64,000 nucleotides of DNA. Origin: Flavobacterium sp. Its GTDB lineage: Bacteria; Bacteroidota; Bacteroidia; Flavobacteriales; Flavobacteriaceae. How positions within the stretch are numbered: the stretch's first letter is position 1; each line of letters opens with the position of its first letter. Below the pieces are notes generated by a model, which was not told the DNA's origin, searched no databases, and saw only the letters and a list, made by a program, of their open reading frames with translations. The stretch covers positions 218,794 to 282,793 of the forward strand of contig JADBYA010000009.1 of assembly GCA_020403245.1 (NCBI GenBank), written 5' to 3'. Positions 40,117 to 50,105 of this stretch are shown here, one piece after another. A program made the translations under genes and the position numbers.

Positions 40117-40274
40117 AATTTTGTTGCAAAAATAGTAAAAATAAAAATAAACATCAAAACACTTGACATCGGCTATCTCACAATCGTATATTCGCAATCT
40201 GAATTTTAAAGGTCTATAGGAAACAACCTTAAACCTTTAAACTCTTAAAATCTTAAACTCTTAAACACTTTTAA

Positions 40275-41324
40275 ATGAAATTATCTCATTTCCAGTTCCA
40301 TTTACCACCCGAATTATTAGCAGAATATCCAGCAGAAAACAGAGACGAATCAAGATTGATGGTCGTTAACAGAAAAACTAAAACCATTGAACACAAGTTA
40401 TTCAAAGACATTATCGATTATTTTGATGATGGAGATGTCATGATTTTGAACAATACTAAAGTTTTTCCGGCGCGTATGTATGGAAATAAAGAAAAAACCG
40501 GAGCGCGTATTGAAGTTTTCTTATTAAGAGAATTGAATTCAGAGCAACGTCTTTGGGATGTTTTAGTGGATCCTGCTCGTAAAATCAGAATTGGAAACAA
40601 ACTATATTTTGGTGATGATGACTCATTGGTCGCTGAGGTAATCGATAACACGACATCTCGCGGAAGAACCTTACGTTTTTTATATGATGGTTCTTATGAA
40701 GAATTCAGAAAAAAATTAACTGAGCTCGGTGAAACGCCAATTCCAAAATACATCAATCGTGAAGTTACCGCAGAAGACGCAGAAAGATACCAAACCATTT
40801 ATGCCAAAGAAGAAGGAGCAGTAGCCGCACCAACAGCTGGTTTGCATTTCTCAAAACATCTTTTAAAAAGATTAGAAATCAAAGGAATTGATTTTGCAGA
40901 AGTTACATTACATGTTGGTTTAGGAACGTTCAATCCAGTGGAAGTAGAAGATTTATCTAAACACAAAATGGATTCTGAAGAATTGATTATTACACAAAAA
41001 GCTTGTGATATTATCAATCAAGCCAAAGAAAGAAAAAATAAAGTATGCTGCATTGGAACAACTTCTATGCGCGCCATCGAAAGCTCGGTTTCATCACAAA
41101 GGACACTAAATCCATTTACTGGATGGACGAATAAATTTATTTTTCCACCTTATGATTTTAGTATCGCCGATTGCATGGTTACAAATTTCCATACCCCAAA
41201 ATCAACCTTGTTAATGATGATTTCGGCATTCTGCGGACATGATTTAATGAAAAAAGCATACGAAGAAGCCGTTAAAGAAAAATACCGTTTCTATTCTTAT
41301 GGTGATGCCATGTTGATTATTTAA
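40275..41324 (+). CDS. queA: S-adenosylmethionine:tRNA ribosyltransferase-isomerase
   Basis: 349 aa; [30 protein letters not shown]...[10 protein letters not shown]...TSMRAIESS. Confidence 0.95.
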   Translation: MKLSHFQFHLPPELLAEYPAENRDESRLMVVNRKTKTIEHKLFKDIIDYFDDGDVMILNNTKVFPARMYGNKEKTGARIEVFLLRELNSEQRLWDVLVDPARKIRIGNKLYFGDDDSLVAEVIDNTTSRGRTLRFLYDGSYEEFRKKLTELGETPIPKYINREVTAEDAERYQTIYAKEEGAVAAPTAGLHFSKHLLKRLEIKGIDFAEVTLHVGLGTFNPVEVEDLSKHKMDSEELIITQKACDIINQAKERKNKVCCIGTTSMRAIESSVSSQRTLNPFTGWTNKFIFPPYDFSIADCMVTNFHTPKSTLLMMISAFCGHDLMKKAYEEAVKEKYRFYSYGDAMLII

Positions 41325-41336
41325 TCATTAGAGTGT

Positions 41337-41480
41337 CACACTGAGCGTCTACCTGGCGGAAGACAGGCAGTCGAAGTGCTTTACTAAATATTCCCCAATC
41401 TCGTTATTATGATGTGATTGGGATTTTTTATGATTCAACCTGCCTGTCGCCTAACGGCACTGCATCCATCAGGGCTAGAT
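41337..41480. repeat. Composite and nested dispersed repeat
   Basis: GTCACACTGAGC-[GTCTACCTGGCGGAAGACAGGCAG]-TCGAAGTG, then GCCTGTCGCCTAACGGCACTGCATCCATCAGGGCTAG. Confidence 0.65.
41394..41429 (+). terminator. Rho-independent terminator after queA
   Basis: CCCAATC ... GATTGGG followed by ATTTTTTA. Confidence 0.6.
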
Positions 41481-41561
41481 AAAATCTTTGTTTTTTTCTT
41501 TGTTCTTTATTCTTTACTCTTTACTCTTTTTTCTACTTTTACACCACAAACAAACTATGTA

Positions 41562-42848
41562 ATGACTTTTCAAAATACTCTCGAATTTGCACAACAACTC
41601 GATGCTCATGACGAATTAAGAAGCTATCGTAACGAATTTATTTTTCCACAACACAAGGGTAAAGATGTCATTTATTTTACAGGAAACTCCTTAGGATTGC
41701 AGCCAAAACGAACCAAACATTACGTTGATGAGGTCATGAACGATTGGGCAAATATGGCAGTCGAAGGACACTTTTATGCCGAAAAACCTTGGTGGGATTA
41801 CCACGAACGTTTTGCCAATCCGTTGGGTAAATTAATGGGAGCAAAACCATCCGAAATTACGGTAATGAATACACTAACAGTAAATTTACATTTACTTATG
41901 GTGTCGTTTTATCAACCAACCAAAACGCGCTATAAAATCATTTGCGAAGAGAAAGCATTCCCATCCGACCAGTACATGTTTCAAACGCAACTCAACTTTA
42001 GGGGTTATAAAACAGAAGACGCACTAGTTGAAATCAACAGAAGAGAAGGAGAACACAACATACGATTAGAAGATATTATAGCTAAAATTAATGAAGTTGG
42101 TGATGAATTAGCATTAGTATTAATTGGTGGAGTAAATTATTATACCGGACAGGTTTTTGATATGAAAGCCATCACCGAAGCAGGTCATAAAGTAGGCGCA
42201 ATAGTAGGTTTTGACTTAGCGCATGCCGCTGGTAATATCGAATTACAACTCCACGATTGGAACGTCGATTTTGCCTCTTGGTGTTCCTATAAATACATGA
42301 ATTCAGGACCAGGAAACGCTTCGGGTTGTTTTATTCATGAAAAGCATCATACCAATAAAGACTTGGCAAGGTTTGGCGGTTGGTGGGCTCAAAATAAAGA
42401 ACGTCGTTTCAAAATGGAACCAGAATTTGACCCAATTATTGGTGCTGATGGCTGGCAAGTAAGTAATTTACCTATTTTATCTTTAGCACCTTATTTAGCT
42501 TCAGTAGAAATGTTTGCCGAAGTGGGAATGGAAAAACTAATTAGAAAGAGAAATCAAATCACGGCCTACTTAGAATTCATCCTTCATGAAATCGATAATG
42601 AAATCGAAGGGACTGAATTTGAAATTATAACACCATCAAATCAAGAAGAACGTGCCTGTCAACTTTCTGTTTTTCTCCATGGTCAAGGCAGAAGCTTATT
42701 TGATTATTTAATGAAAAATGGGGTGATCACCGATTGGCGAGAACCTCATGTAATTCGATTTGCACCTGTACCTTTTTATTGTTCCTATGAAGACATGTAT
42801 AATTTTGGGCAAATATTAAAAAACGGAATACTATCATTAAATAAATAA
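41562..42848 (+). CDS. kynU: Kynureninase
   Basis: MTFQNTLEFAQQLDAHDELRSYRNEF...FDLAHAAGNIELQLHDWNVDFASWCSYKYMNSGPG; start trimmed (upstream 48 aa read through a repeat region). Confidence 0.95.
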   Translation: MTFQNTLEFAQQLDAHDELRSYRNEFIFPQHKGKDVIYFTGNSLGLQPKRTKHYVDEVMNDWANMAVEGHFYAEKPWWDYHERFANPLGKLMGAKPSEITVMNTLTVNLHLLMVSFYQPTKTRYKIICEEKAFPSDQYMFQTQLNFRGYKTEDALVEINRREGEHNIRLEDIIAKINEVGDELALVLIGGVNYYTGQVFDMKAITEAGHKVGAIVGFDLAHAAGNIELQLHDWNVDFASWCSYKYMNSGPGNASGCFIHEKHHTNKDLARFGGWWAQNKERRFKMEPEFDPIIGADGWQVSNLPILSLAPYLASVEMFAEVGMEKLIRKRNQITAYLEFILHEIDNEIEGTEFEIITPSNQEERACQLSVFLHGQGRSLFDYLMKNGVITDWREPHVIRFAPVPFYCSYEDMYNFGQILKNGILSLNK

Positions 42849-42856
42849 TTTACAAT

Positions 42857-42962
42857 AGTGTCATTTCGACAAAGGAGGCCCGAACGTAACGAACAGATAA
42901 AATAAATAACATCACACAAATCATCAATTTAATGAGATTCCTCCTTCCATGCGATGACAAAA
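42857..42962. repeat. About 105-nt imperfect inverted repeat between kynU and the ureohydrolase gene
   Basis: TGTCATTTCGACAAAGGAGG ... CCTCCTTCCATGCGATGACA. Confidence 0.7.
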
Positions 42963-42978
42963 ATGAACTTAAAAAGAA

Positions 42979-44064
42979 ATGAACAAACAACAAATCATTG
43001 ACACTTTTGATCCCTCTCAACCCGGACTAGCAGATGCTACCATTTTTGGATTGCCGTTCTCAGCCGAACAATCAGAAATAATTATTATTCCCGTTCCTTG
43101 GGAAGTAACGGTAAGTTATGGTGCCGGAGCTTCAGATGGGCCAGAGGCTGTTCTGAATGCTTCATTTCAAGTTGATTTACATCATCAAGAGTTTCCAGAA
43201 TTATGGAAATTAGGAATGTATTTTGATGAAGCACCTGAGCATTGGAAAATCAATTCCAATTCCTACAAAGCCTTAGCGCAACCTATCATTCAGGCACTGG
43301 AAAAAGGGGAAGATCTTAATAATCATCCAAATTTAGAAGCCGATCTAGCCATCATCAACAAAGTATGTCGCGATCTACATACCGAAGTAAAAGAAAAAGT
43401 TTTGTTTTGGATGAACCAAGGCAAAAAAGTGGCCTTATTGGGAGGCGACCATTCTACACCATTCGGATATTACGAAGCTTTGGCTTCTATTCATGATACC
43501 TTTGGAATATTGCATCTCGATGCCCACATGGATTTGCGTATAGCTTACGAAGGGTTTACCTATTCACACGCATCCATAATGTACAATGCATTGCAAATTC
43601 CTCAGATTTCAAAAATTGTTCAAGTTGGTATTCGCGATTTCTGTGAGCAAGAAGTAGCAGTAGTTCAACAATCAAAAGGAAGAGTGCTTATTAATACAAG
43701 TGCCGATTTACAAACGGGAGCTTTTGAAGGCAAAACGTGGGCAAAACAATGCGATGAGATCATCGCAACACTTCCACAAAAAGTATGCATCAGTTTTGAT
43801 ATTGACGGAATGTACCAATGGTATGCACCAAACACAGGAACACCCGTCCCAGGTGGATTTTCATTCGAACAAGCTACTTATTTGTTTAACAAATTAGCCG
43901 AAAGCGGTAAGGAAATCATCGGTTTTGATTTGGTAGAAGTAGCACCAGGTGAAACCGATTGGGATGGCAATGTTGGTGCCCGAATGTTATTTCACATGTG
44001 TGGTGTGTTGGCAAAAAATAACGGAATGAATACAGGTAATCCAATTCAATTTCCCAGAAAATAA
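42979..44064 (+). CDS. Arginase/agmatinase (ureohydrolase) family protein
   Basis: 361 aa; GGDHSTPFG, HLDAHMDLR, SFDIDGMYQWYAPNTGTPVPGG. Confidence 0.88.
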   Translation: MNKQQIIDTFDPSQPGLADATIFGLPFSAEQSEIIIIPVPWEVTVSYGAGASDGPEAVLNASFQVDLHHQEFPELWKLGMYFDEAPEHWKINSNSYKALAQPIIQALEKGEDLNNHPNLEADLAIINKVCRDLHTEVKEKVLFWMNQGKKVALLGGDHSTPFGYYEALASIHDTFGILHLDAHMDLRIAYEGFTYSHASIMYNALQIPQISKIVQVGIRDFCEQEVAVVQQSKGRVLINTSADLQTGAFEGKTWAKQCDEIIATLPQKVCISFDIDGMYQWYAPNTGTPVPGGFSFEQATYLFNKLAESGKEIIGFDLVEVAPGETDWDGNVGARMLFHMCGVLAKNNGMNTGNPIQFPRK

Positions 44065-44177
44065 AAAACTACTTCTATTTTTAAACCATTAAACTTAAGA
44101 AAACTTAAGACAAAACTTAATTCATCTTCACTATCTTAATGGTTTATTTTTTACATTTGGAATTCAATGTACTCCTG

Positions 44178-46571
44178 ATGAAAAAAATAAAAAAAGTTGC
44201 CTTAATTATTCTAATAATTATAATTGTAATTTTTCTTTCACTATACGCTTATCTTCAATTCACTAAACCCAATTGCGAAGGAGAAGCAACACTAAAAAAC
44301 ATCAGTAAACCAACTACCGTTTATTTTGACGAGTACGGTGTTCCTCATATCTATGCCGATAATCAAAAAGATGCCATGACTACATTGGGATATGTACATG
44401 CGCAAGATCGATTGTGGCAAATGGAACTCATGCGTCGCATTGCGCCAGGAAGACTATCCGAAATCTTTGGCGCCCCAGCGCTAAAAACCGATATGTTCTT
44501 TTCCGGAATTGGAATAGACGAAAACTCAGCAAAAGCAGTTGCCCAACTCAACAAAAACTCCCAAACCTACATTTTAGCGAATGCCTACCTAGACGGCATC
44601 AACCAATACATGGATGTAGGAACAACGCCAGTGGAGTTTTCATTACTTGGTATCAAAAAAGAAAAGTTCACGTTAAAAGATGTTTATAATATTTTTGGAT
44701 TTATGTCATTCAGCTTTGCCATGGCGCAAAAAACCGACCCATTATTAACCGATATCCGAGATCGTTTTGGGATGGAATATCTAAAGGATTTTGGTATTTG
44801 TGGCGAATTCGGAACCAAACAATTAAAACCCTTTAAAGGCGATTATAAAGCATATACTGAAATATCAAAATCAGTTGCTAGTTTATTAGAATCATCACCA
44901 GTTCCGGCATTTATTGGGAGTAATAGTTGGGTAATTGCTGGTGCTAAAACCAAAAGTGGTAAAGTAATTTTAGCCAATGACCCACATATTATGTACTCGC
45001 AACCTGGCACATGGTACGAAGCCCATATAGTGTGTCCCAATTATGAGATGTATGGCTACTATATTGCCGGAACACCCTTTCCGCTTTTAGGACATAACCG
45101 TGATTATGCTTATGGACTGACGATGTTCGAAAACGACGACATTGATTTTTTTCTTGAAGAACCCCAAAGCTTAGTGGCGAATAATGACAAACAATACAAA
45201 ACCATCGAGGGATTTAAAAGCTATACCTACAAACAAAAGACCATCAAAGTAAAAGACAGCTCCGATGTAAAAATTAACATAAAAACCAGCCAACACGGAC
45301 CAATTATTACCGGATTACTGGAAGGGCTAAAAACAGAGAAATCAGTAGCCATGTCATGGATTTATACGCAGCAAAAAAACGAAATCCTCGATGCGGTTTA
45401 TGAATTATCGCATGCCAAAAATCTGGAAAGTTTCCACAAAAATATTGAGCTCATTAAAGCACCAGGATTAAACATTATGTATGGCGATGCTAAAGGCAAC
45501 ATCGCTTGGATTACTTCGGGCAAATTATATAAAGTGGACAAAAGTGTTAATACCAATTTTATTTTAAATGGTGCTAACGGGATTGATGATAAGAAAGAGT
45601 TTATTCCGTTTACCAAAAACCCAGCAGCTATAAATCCACCGTGGAATTATGTATACAGCTCCAACAACCAGCCCCAAGCGATTGACGGGTATTTGTATCC
45701 GGGTTATTATCTTCCTAAAGACAGAGCGTTGCGGATAGACGGATTATTGTCAACAAAAAATAACTGGACTAAAGAAGAGGTCAGCAAGATGATAGTCGAT
45801 AATACATCGGCATCAGCCAAAACCATAGTGGCAAACATGACTAAACCAGTAAACGTTTCCCAGTTTTCTGAAAATGAAAACAAAGCTTTTGCCGTTTTAA
45901 ACGAATGGAAAGCCACGCATACTCTAGAAGACATTGCGCCAAGCATCTACAACAAATGGATTTATTTTTACTTAAAAGATACTTTTGAAGACGAATTCGG
46001 AGTTGATAATTTTAAATTGCTATTGAGTACGCATATCATCAAACAAGTGATTGAAAATCAATCTCAAAACATATCATCCGTTTGGTGGGACAACATCAAT
46101 ACAAAAAACAAAAAAGAAACACAATCTGAAATCTTAACCCAATCGTTCAAGGAAGCAATAACCTCTTTAGAACATCAATTAGGTCCCGATATCAATCAAT
46201 GGCAATGGGGAAAAGTTCACCAAGTAGCGTTCCAACACCCAATTGGGAAAGTGAAACTACTTAGTAAGTTTTTTAACGTAGGTACATTTCCAATTGCAGG
46301 AACAAACGAAGTCATCAATAACCAACTCTTCATTTACACTGATGATGCACAAATTAATACCAAAGGCGGACCATCAACGAGAAGAATAATTGACTTTTCC
46401 GATATTGAAAACAGCTGGAGTGTATTGCCAACAGGGCAATCAGGAAACCCTATGAGTAAACATTACGACGATCAAACCGATTTATTTGTAAAAGGAAAAT
46501 TCAGAAAAATGAAACTCAATAAAAGGGAAATCGAAGCGACATCAACAAAAATAATTTTCAAGCCAAAGTAA
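44178..46571 (+). CDS. Penicillin acylase family protein (Ntn hydrolase)
   Basis: VYFDEYGVPHIYADNQKDAMTTLGYVHAQDRLWQMELMRR...GSNSWVIAGAKTKSGKVILANDPH; start trimmed to MKKIKKVALIIL. Confidence 0.93.
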   Translation: MKKIKKVALIILIIIIVIFLSLYAYLQFTKPNCEGEATLKNISKPTTVYFDEYGVPHIYADNQKDAMTTLGYVHAQDRLWQMELMRRIAPGRLSEIFGAPALKTDMFFSGIGIDENSAKAVAQLNKNSQTYILANAYLDGINQYMDVGTTPVEFSLLGIKKEKFTLKDVYNIFGFMSFSFAMAQKTDPLLTDIRDRFGMEYLKDFGICGEFGTKQLKPFKGDYKAYTEISKSVASLLESSPVPAFIGSNSWVIAGAKTKSGKVILANDPHIMYSQPGTWYEAHIVCPNYEMYGYYIAGTPFPLLGHNRDYAYGLTMFENDDIDFFLEEPQSLVANNDKQYKTIEGFKSYTYKQKTIKVKDSSDVKINIKTSQHGPIITGLLEGLKTEKSVAMSWIYTQQKNEILDAVYELSHAKNLESFHKNIELIKAPGLNIMYGDAKGNIAWITSGKLYKVDKSVNTNFILNGANGIDDKKEFIPFTKNPAAINPPWNYVYSSNNQPQAIDGYLYPGYYLPKDRALRIDGLLSTKNNWTKEEVSKMIVDNTSASAKTIVANMTKPVNVSQFSENENKAFAVLNEWKATHTLEDIAPSIYNKWIYFYLKDTFEDEFGVDNFKLLLSTHIIKQVIENQSQNISSVWWDNINTKNKKETQSEILTQSFKEAITSLEHQLGPDINQWQWGKVHQVAFQHPIGKVKLLSKFFNVGTFPIAGTNEVINNQLFIYTDDAQINTKGGPSTRRIIDFSDIENSWSVLPTGQSGNPMSKHYDDQTDLFVKGKFRKMKLNKREIEATSTKIIFKPK

Positions 46572-46719
46572 CACCACCAATTTTATCATTCCGTCTCGTC
46601 TTTTGGGACGAGAGAGAAATCTGATGAAGTAAATTAACTAGCATCCTTAATGAAAACCTTAATTTGACTTAATTTCTTAATGTTAAAATTAATGTTAAAT
46701 AAAAGTTCTCAAAATAACA

Positions 46720-46727
46720 TAAATTTG
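46720..46727 (+). promoter_or_regulatory. -7 box TAAATTTG upstream of kmo
   Basis: TAnnTTTG match followed by GCACCC. Confidence 0.55.
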
Positions 46728-46815
46728 CACCCGAGGCCGAAAGGCCGAATTGTATGACCCGAGCTGCGAAGCGGCGAACGGAACGAAGTTAAATAAAAAC
46801 CGTTAGTAAAATTAA

Positions 46816-48162
46816 ATGCAAACACCCAAAAAAATTGCTGTTGTTGGTTCCGGATTAGTTGGTTCTTTGTTAGGAATTTATCTAAAAAAAAGAGGGCATA
46901 CCGTACATGTGTATGACAGGAGTCCAGATATAAGAAAAATCAATTTTTCGGGACGTTCTATCAATTTAGTTTTATCCAACAGAGGCATAAAAACCCTTCA
47001 GGATGTTGGATTAGAAAAGGAAGTTTTAGCAATAGGAATTCCTGTTGACAGACGCGCCATACACGTTGGGAAAGATACGGTTAACGAACAGTTTTACGGA
47101 CAAAACGGAGAGGTAATCTACTCCATTTCAAGAGGACTTTTGAATAAAAAAATGGTCGATTTGGCAGAGAAAGCCGGAGTTGAATTTTTCTTTGAAGAAA
47201 AAGTATGGGATGTCGATCTTACAACCGCCACTATTTCTATTGGTGAAACAGAGCGAGGCGAATGGACAACCCATAATTATGATCTAACTTTTGGTGCCGA
47301 TGGCGCTTTTTCAAGAATTCGACATAGAATGCAGCGTCAGAGTATGTTTGATTACTCGCAGGAGTTTATGAAAATGGGCTATAAAGAATTGCATATTCCT
47401 GCTAATGCAGACGGAAGTCATAAATTAAACAAAAATGCTTTACACATTTGGCCACGCGGTAATTTTATGTTGATGGCTTTAGCCAATTTAGACGGAAGTT
47501 TTACCTGCACGTTATTTATGCCTCATGATGGTGAAAATTCATTTGCATCTTTAAAAACGATAGAACAATTGGTCGATTTTTTTGCCAAAAACTTCCCCGA
47601 TACCAAAGAAGTTATTCCGGACTTAGTAGATGATTTTTTCAAAAACCCAACCAGTTATTTGGTTACGATGAAATGTTTTCCGTGGACATTTAGTGATAAA
47701 GTTGCCCTTATCGGTGATGCCTGCCATGCTATTGTACCGTTTTATGGACACGGAATGAATTCAGGCTTTGAAGACATTACTGTCTTAGAAGAAATGATGG
47801 AAAAATATGGCGATGATTGGGCAAACTTACTCAACGATTATGAAAATTCTAGAAAACCAAATGCTGATGCAATAGCGGAATTATCATTTAGAAATTTCAT
47901 GGAAATGAGTACCAAAACCGCAGATGCCAATTTTTTATTACAGAAGAAAATAGAAAAATGGTTTTCAGATAAACATCCCGATAAATGGATGCCCTTATAC
48001 AGCAGAGTAACATTTAGTTTACAGCCCTATTCCGAAGCTTTGGCCATAGGCGATTTCCAAAACAAAATCATGGAAGAAGTGATGCAAATGCCAAATATTG
48101 CAGAAAAATGGAATAGTCAGGAAGTAGAGCAAAAAATTATTCGACTTTTAAACTCCAAATAA
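46816..48162 (+). CDS. kmo: Kynurenine 3-monooxygenase (FAD-dependent)
   Basis: 448 aa; KIAVVGSGLVGSLLGIYLKKRGHTVHVYDRSPDIRK, GRSINLVLSNRG, ALIGDACHAIVPFYGHGMNSGFED. Confidence 0.95.
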   Translation: MQTPKKIAVVGSGLVGSLLGIYLKKRGHTVHVYDRSPDIRKINFSGRSINLVLSNRGIKTLQDVGLEKEVLAIGIPVDRRAIHVGKDTVNEQFYGQNGEVIYSISRGLLNKKMVDLAEKAGVEFFFEEKVWDVDLTTATISIGETERGEWTTHNYDLTFGADGAFSRIRHRMQRQSMFDYSQEFMKMGYKELHIPANADGSHKLNKNALHIWPRGNFMLMALANLDGSFTCTLFMPHDGENSFASLKTIEQLVDFFAKNFPDTKEVIPDLVDDFFKNPTSYLVTMKCFPWTFSDKVALIGDACHAIVPFYGHGMNSGFEDITVLEEMMEKYGDDWANLLNDYENSRKPNADAIAELSFRNFMEMSTKTADANFLLQKKIEKWFSDKHPDKWMPLYSRVTFSLQPYSEALAIGDFQNKIMEEVMQMPNIAEKWNSQEVEQKIIRLLNSK

Positions 48163-48219
48163 CAAATTCCAAATCCCAATTCGGTTTTTATTGGAATTTG
48201 GAATTTGACTTTTTGGAAT

Positions 48220-48582
48220 TTATTCCTCCCGATGCACTTTGTTAAAATCAAAAGCAGGTTTGCAAATCGCAATGTATTCACAAGGTTCGTCAAACGGATT
48301 GGAGTATTGCACTCTAGTATTGGCTTCAATTTTTATTGATTGGCCAGCTTCAAGAATAACTATTTCGCCTTCAATAAAAAACTGCTTTTTCCCCGAAATG
48401 ACATAAGTGTATTCTTCAAACTCCGGTGTTTGAAATGGTTCACTCCATTTGGGTGGCGCAATCATGTGTGCAATTGAGATTTCGGCATTGTTGGTTGTGG
48501 CTTTCCCATGATGCTCTTCTATGAGTTTGCCATCATTGGTTGGAACAATAAAGGGAGATTTTTGGATAGTATACTTGCTCAT
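48220..48582 (-). CDS. Cupin domain protein
   Basis: 120 aa; FEEYTYVISGKKQFFIEGEIVILEAGQSIKIEANTRVQY. Confidence 0.85.
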   Translation of the reverse strand: MSKYTIQKSPFIVPTNDGKLIEEHHGKATTNNAEISIAHMIAPPKWSEPFQTPEFEEYTYVISGKKQFFIEGEIVILEAGQSIKIEANTRVQYSNPFDEPCEYIAICKPAFDFNKVHREE

Positions 48583-48584
48583 AC

Positions 48585-50105
48585 TTATTTTCTAAAAATT
48601 TTGTTCAATACCCCAAAAACACCCCGAATAAAAGTAGCGCTGGTAACCACTTTCACGACTGATTTTCCGATGACTTCTGTTGTGCTGGGTTCACTGCTTT
48701 TTCTTTTTGCTTCTTGTTGGGTTTCTTGTGCTGCTTCGACTTGTTGATTGGCGGCTTCTATTTTATTAGTTAGCATTTCATAGGCGCTTTCACGATCTAT
48801 TTCTTCCGAATATTTTTTAACTAATTTCGATTGGCTGTTTATTTCATCAATTTCAGTATCGCTCAAAACATCCATTCGGCTCATAGGTGCACGCATCATA
48901 GTAGCAGCTAACGGTGTTGGAATTCCCTTTTCGTTCAAAGCAGTAACAAAAGCTTCTCCAATTCCGAGCGAAGTCAAAACTTCGGCGGTTTTATAGTAAT
49001 CAGACAGCGGATAATTTTCGGCAGTTTGTTTGATGGCTTGCCTATCATTGGCAGTAAAAGCTCTTAAGGCATGTTGGATTTTTAAACCTAATTGTGCTAA
49101 AACACTTGCTGGAACATCCATTGGATTTTGCGTTACAAAATATACACCAATACCTTTCGAACGAATTAACTTGATGATGGTTTCAATTTGGTTCAACAAA
49201 GCATTACTGGCTTCATTAAAAATCAAATGGGCCTCGTCTATAAAAATTACCAATTCAGGTTGTTCTACATCTCCTTTTTCGGGCATTTGCTGATAAATTT
49301 CTGCTAACAAGCTCAACATGAAAGTGGAGAATAATTTAGGTTTATCTTGAATATCCGTTAGCCGAATAATATTCACATATCCCTTTCCGTTTTCATCAAT
49401 GCGCATTAAATCATCAATTTCAAATGACTTTTCGCCAAAGAAAATAGCACCGCCTTGTTGTTCAAGTTCAATAATCTTTCGCAGAATAATTCCGGTTGTT
49501 GCCGTAGAAATTTTAACATAATTTTCAGTGATTTCATCTTTCCCATCTTCCGTGATGTAGTTGATGACCTTTTTAATGTCTTTTAAATCCAATAAAGGCA
49601 TTTGGTTGTCATCACAATATTTGAAAATCACGGCAACTACGCCAGCTTGTGTATCGTTTAAATCAAGAATTCTCGAAAACAATACTGGACCAAATTCCGA
49701 AACTGTGGCACGCAATCGAACACCATCTTGTTGTGATAATGACATCAATTCTACGGGAAAACTCTGAACAGAAAATGGAATATTGAGTTTGGTATGACGT
49801 TCAGTTATAAAAGGTTTTTCTTCACCTTCTTTCGCAATTCCCGAAAAATCACCTTTGATATCCATCATCAACACAGGAATTCCAAAGGATGACAATTGTT
49901 CGGATAGTACCTGAATTGTTTTTGTTTTTCCAGTTCCTGTAGCACCAGCAATTAAACCATGACGGTTTAACGTTTTTAGAGGCACTTTTACAAAAGTATT
50001 AGCTACAGCTTCTCCATTTAAAATTGCGCCACCTAGGACAATACTTTCTCCTTTGAAGGTGTAATTTTCGTTAATGTGTTTCGTAAAATCAGTAGCTGTT
50101 GCCAT
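48585..50105 (-). CDS. HerA-like ATPase (DUF853, helicase HerA-like family)
   Basis: 506 aa; GLIAGATGTGKTKTIQVLSEQLS, VIFIDEAHLIFNEAS. Confidence 0.9.
   Translation of the reverse strand: MATATDFTKHINENYTFKGESIVLGGAILNGEAVANTFVKVPLKTLNRHGLIAGATGTGKTKTIQVLSEQLSSFGIPVLMMDIKGDFSGIAKEGEEKPFITERHTKLNIPFSVQSFPVELMSLSQQDGVRLRATVSEFGPVLFSRILDLNDTQAGVVAVIFKYCDDNQMPLLDLKDIKKVINYITEDGKDEITENYVKISTATTGIILRKIIELEQQGGAIFFGEKSFEIDDLMRIDENGKGYVNIIRLTDIQDKPKLFSTFMLSLLAEIYQQMPEKGDVEQPELVIFIDEAHLIFNEASNALLNQIETIIKLIRSKGIGVYFVTQNPMDVPASVLAQLGLKIQHALRAFTANDRQAIKQTAENYPLSDYYKTAEVLTSLGIGEAFVTALNEKGIPTPLAATMMRAPMSRMDVLSDTEIDEINSQSKLVKKYSEEIDRESAYEMLTNKIEAANQQVEAAQETQQEAKRKSSEPSTTEVIGKSVVKVVTSATFIRGVFGVLNKIFRK

Noticed and set aside
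39982-40197. 71 aa minus-strand ORF MRIYDCEIADVKCF...DVAQPGSVLAWGVRGRWFESSH
   Set aside because: It is translation of the tRNA-Pro gene and flanks; DVAQPGSVLAWG..GRWFESSH is a well-known spurious tRNA-derived peptide.
40225-40272. CTTAAACCTTTAAACTCTTAAAATCTTAAACTCTTAAAC tract upstream of queA
   Set aside because: Low-complexity AT-rich direct repeats of a kind seen several times here (44082, 46637, 60340); no specific function supportable from sequence alone.
41418-41561. N-terminal 48 aa extension of the kynU ORF (MGFFMIQPACRLTALHPSGLDKIFVFFF...)
   Set aside because: Reads through terminator and dispersed repeat; kynureninase homology begins at MTFQNTLEF (41562).
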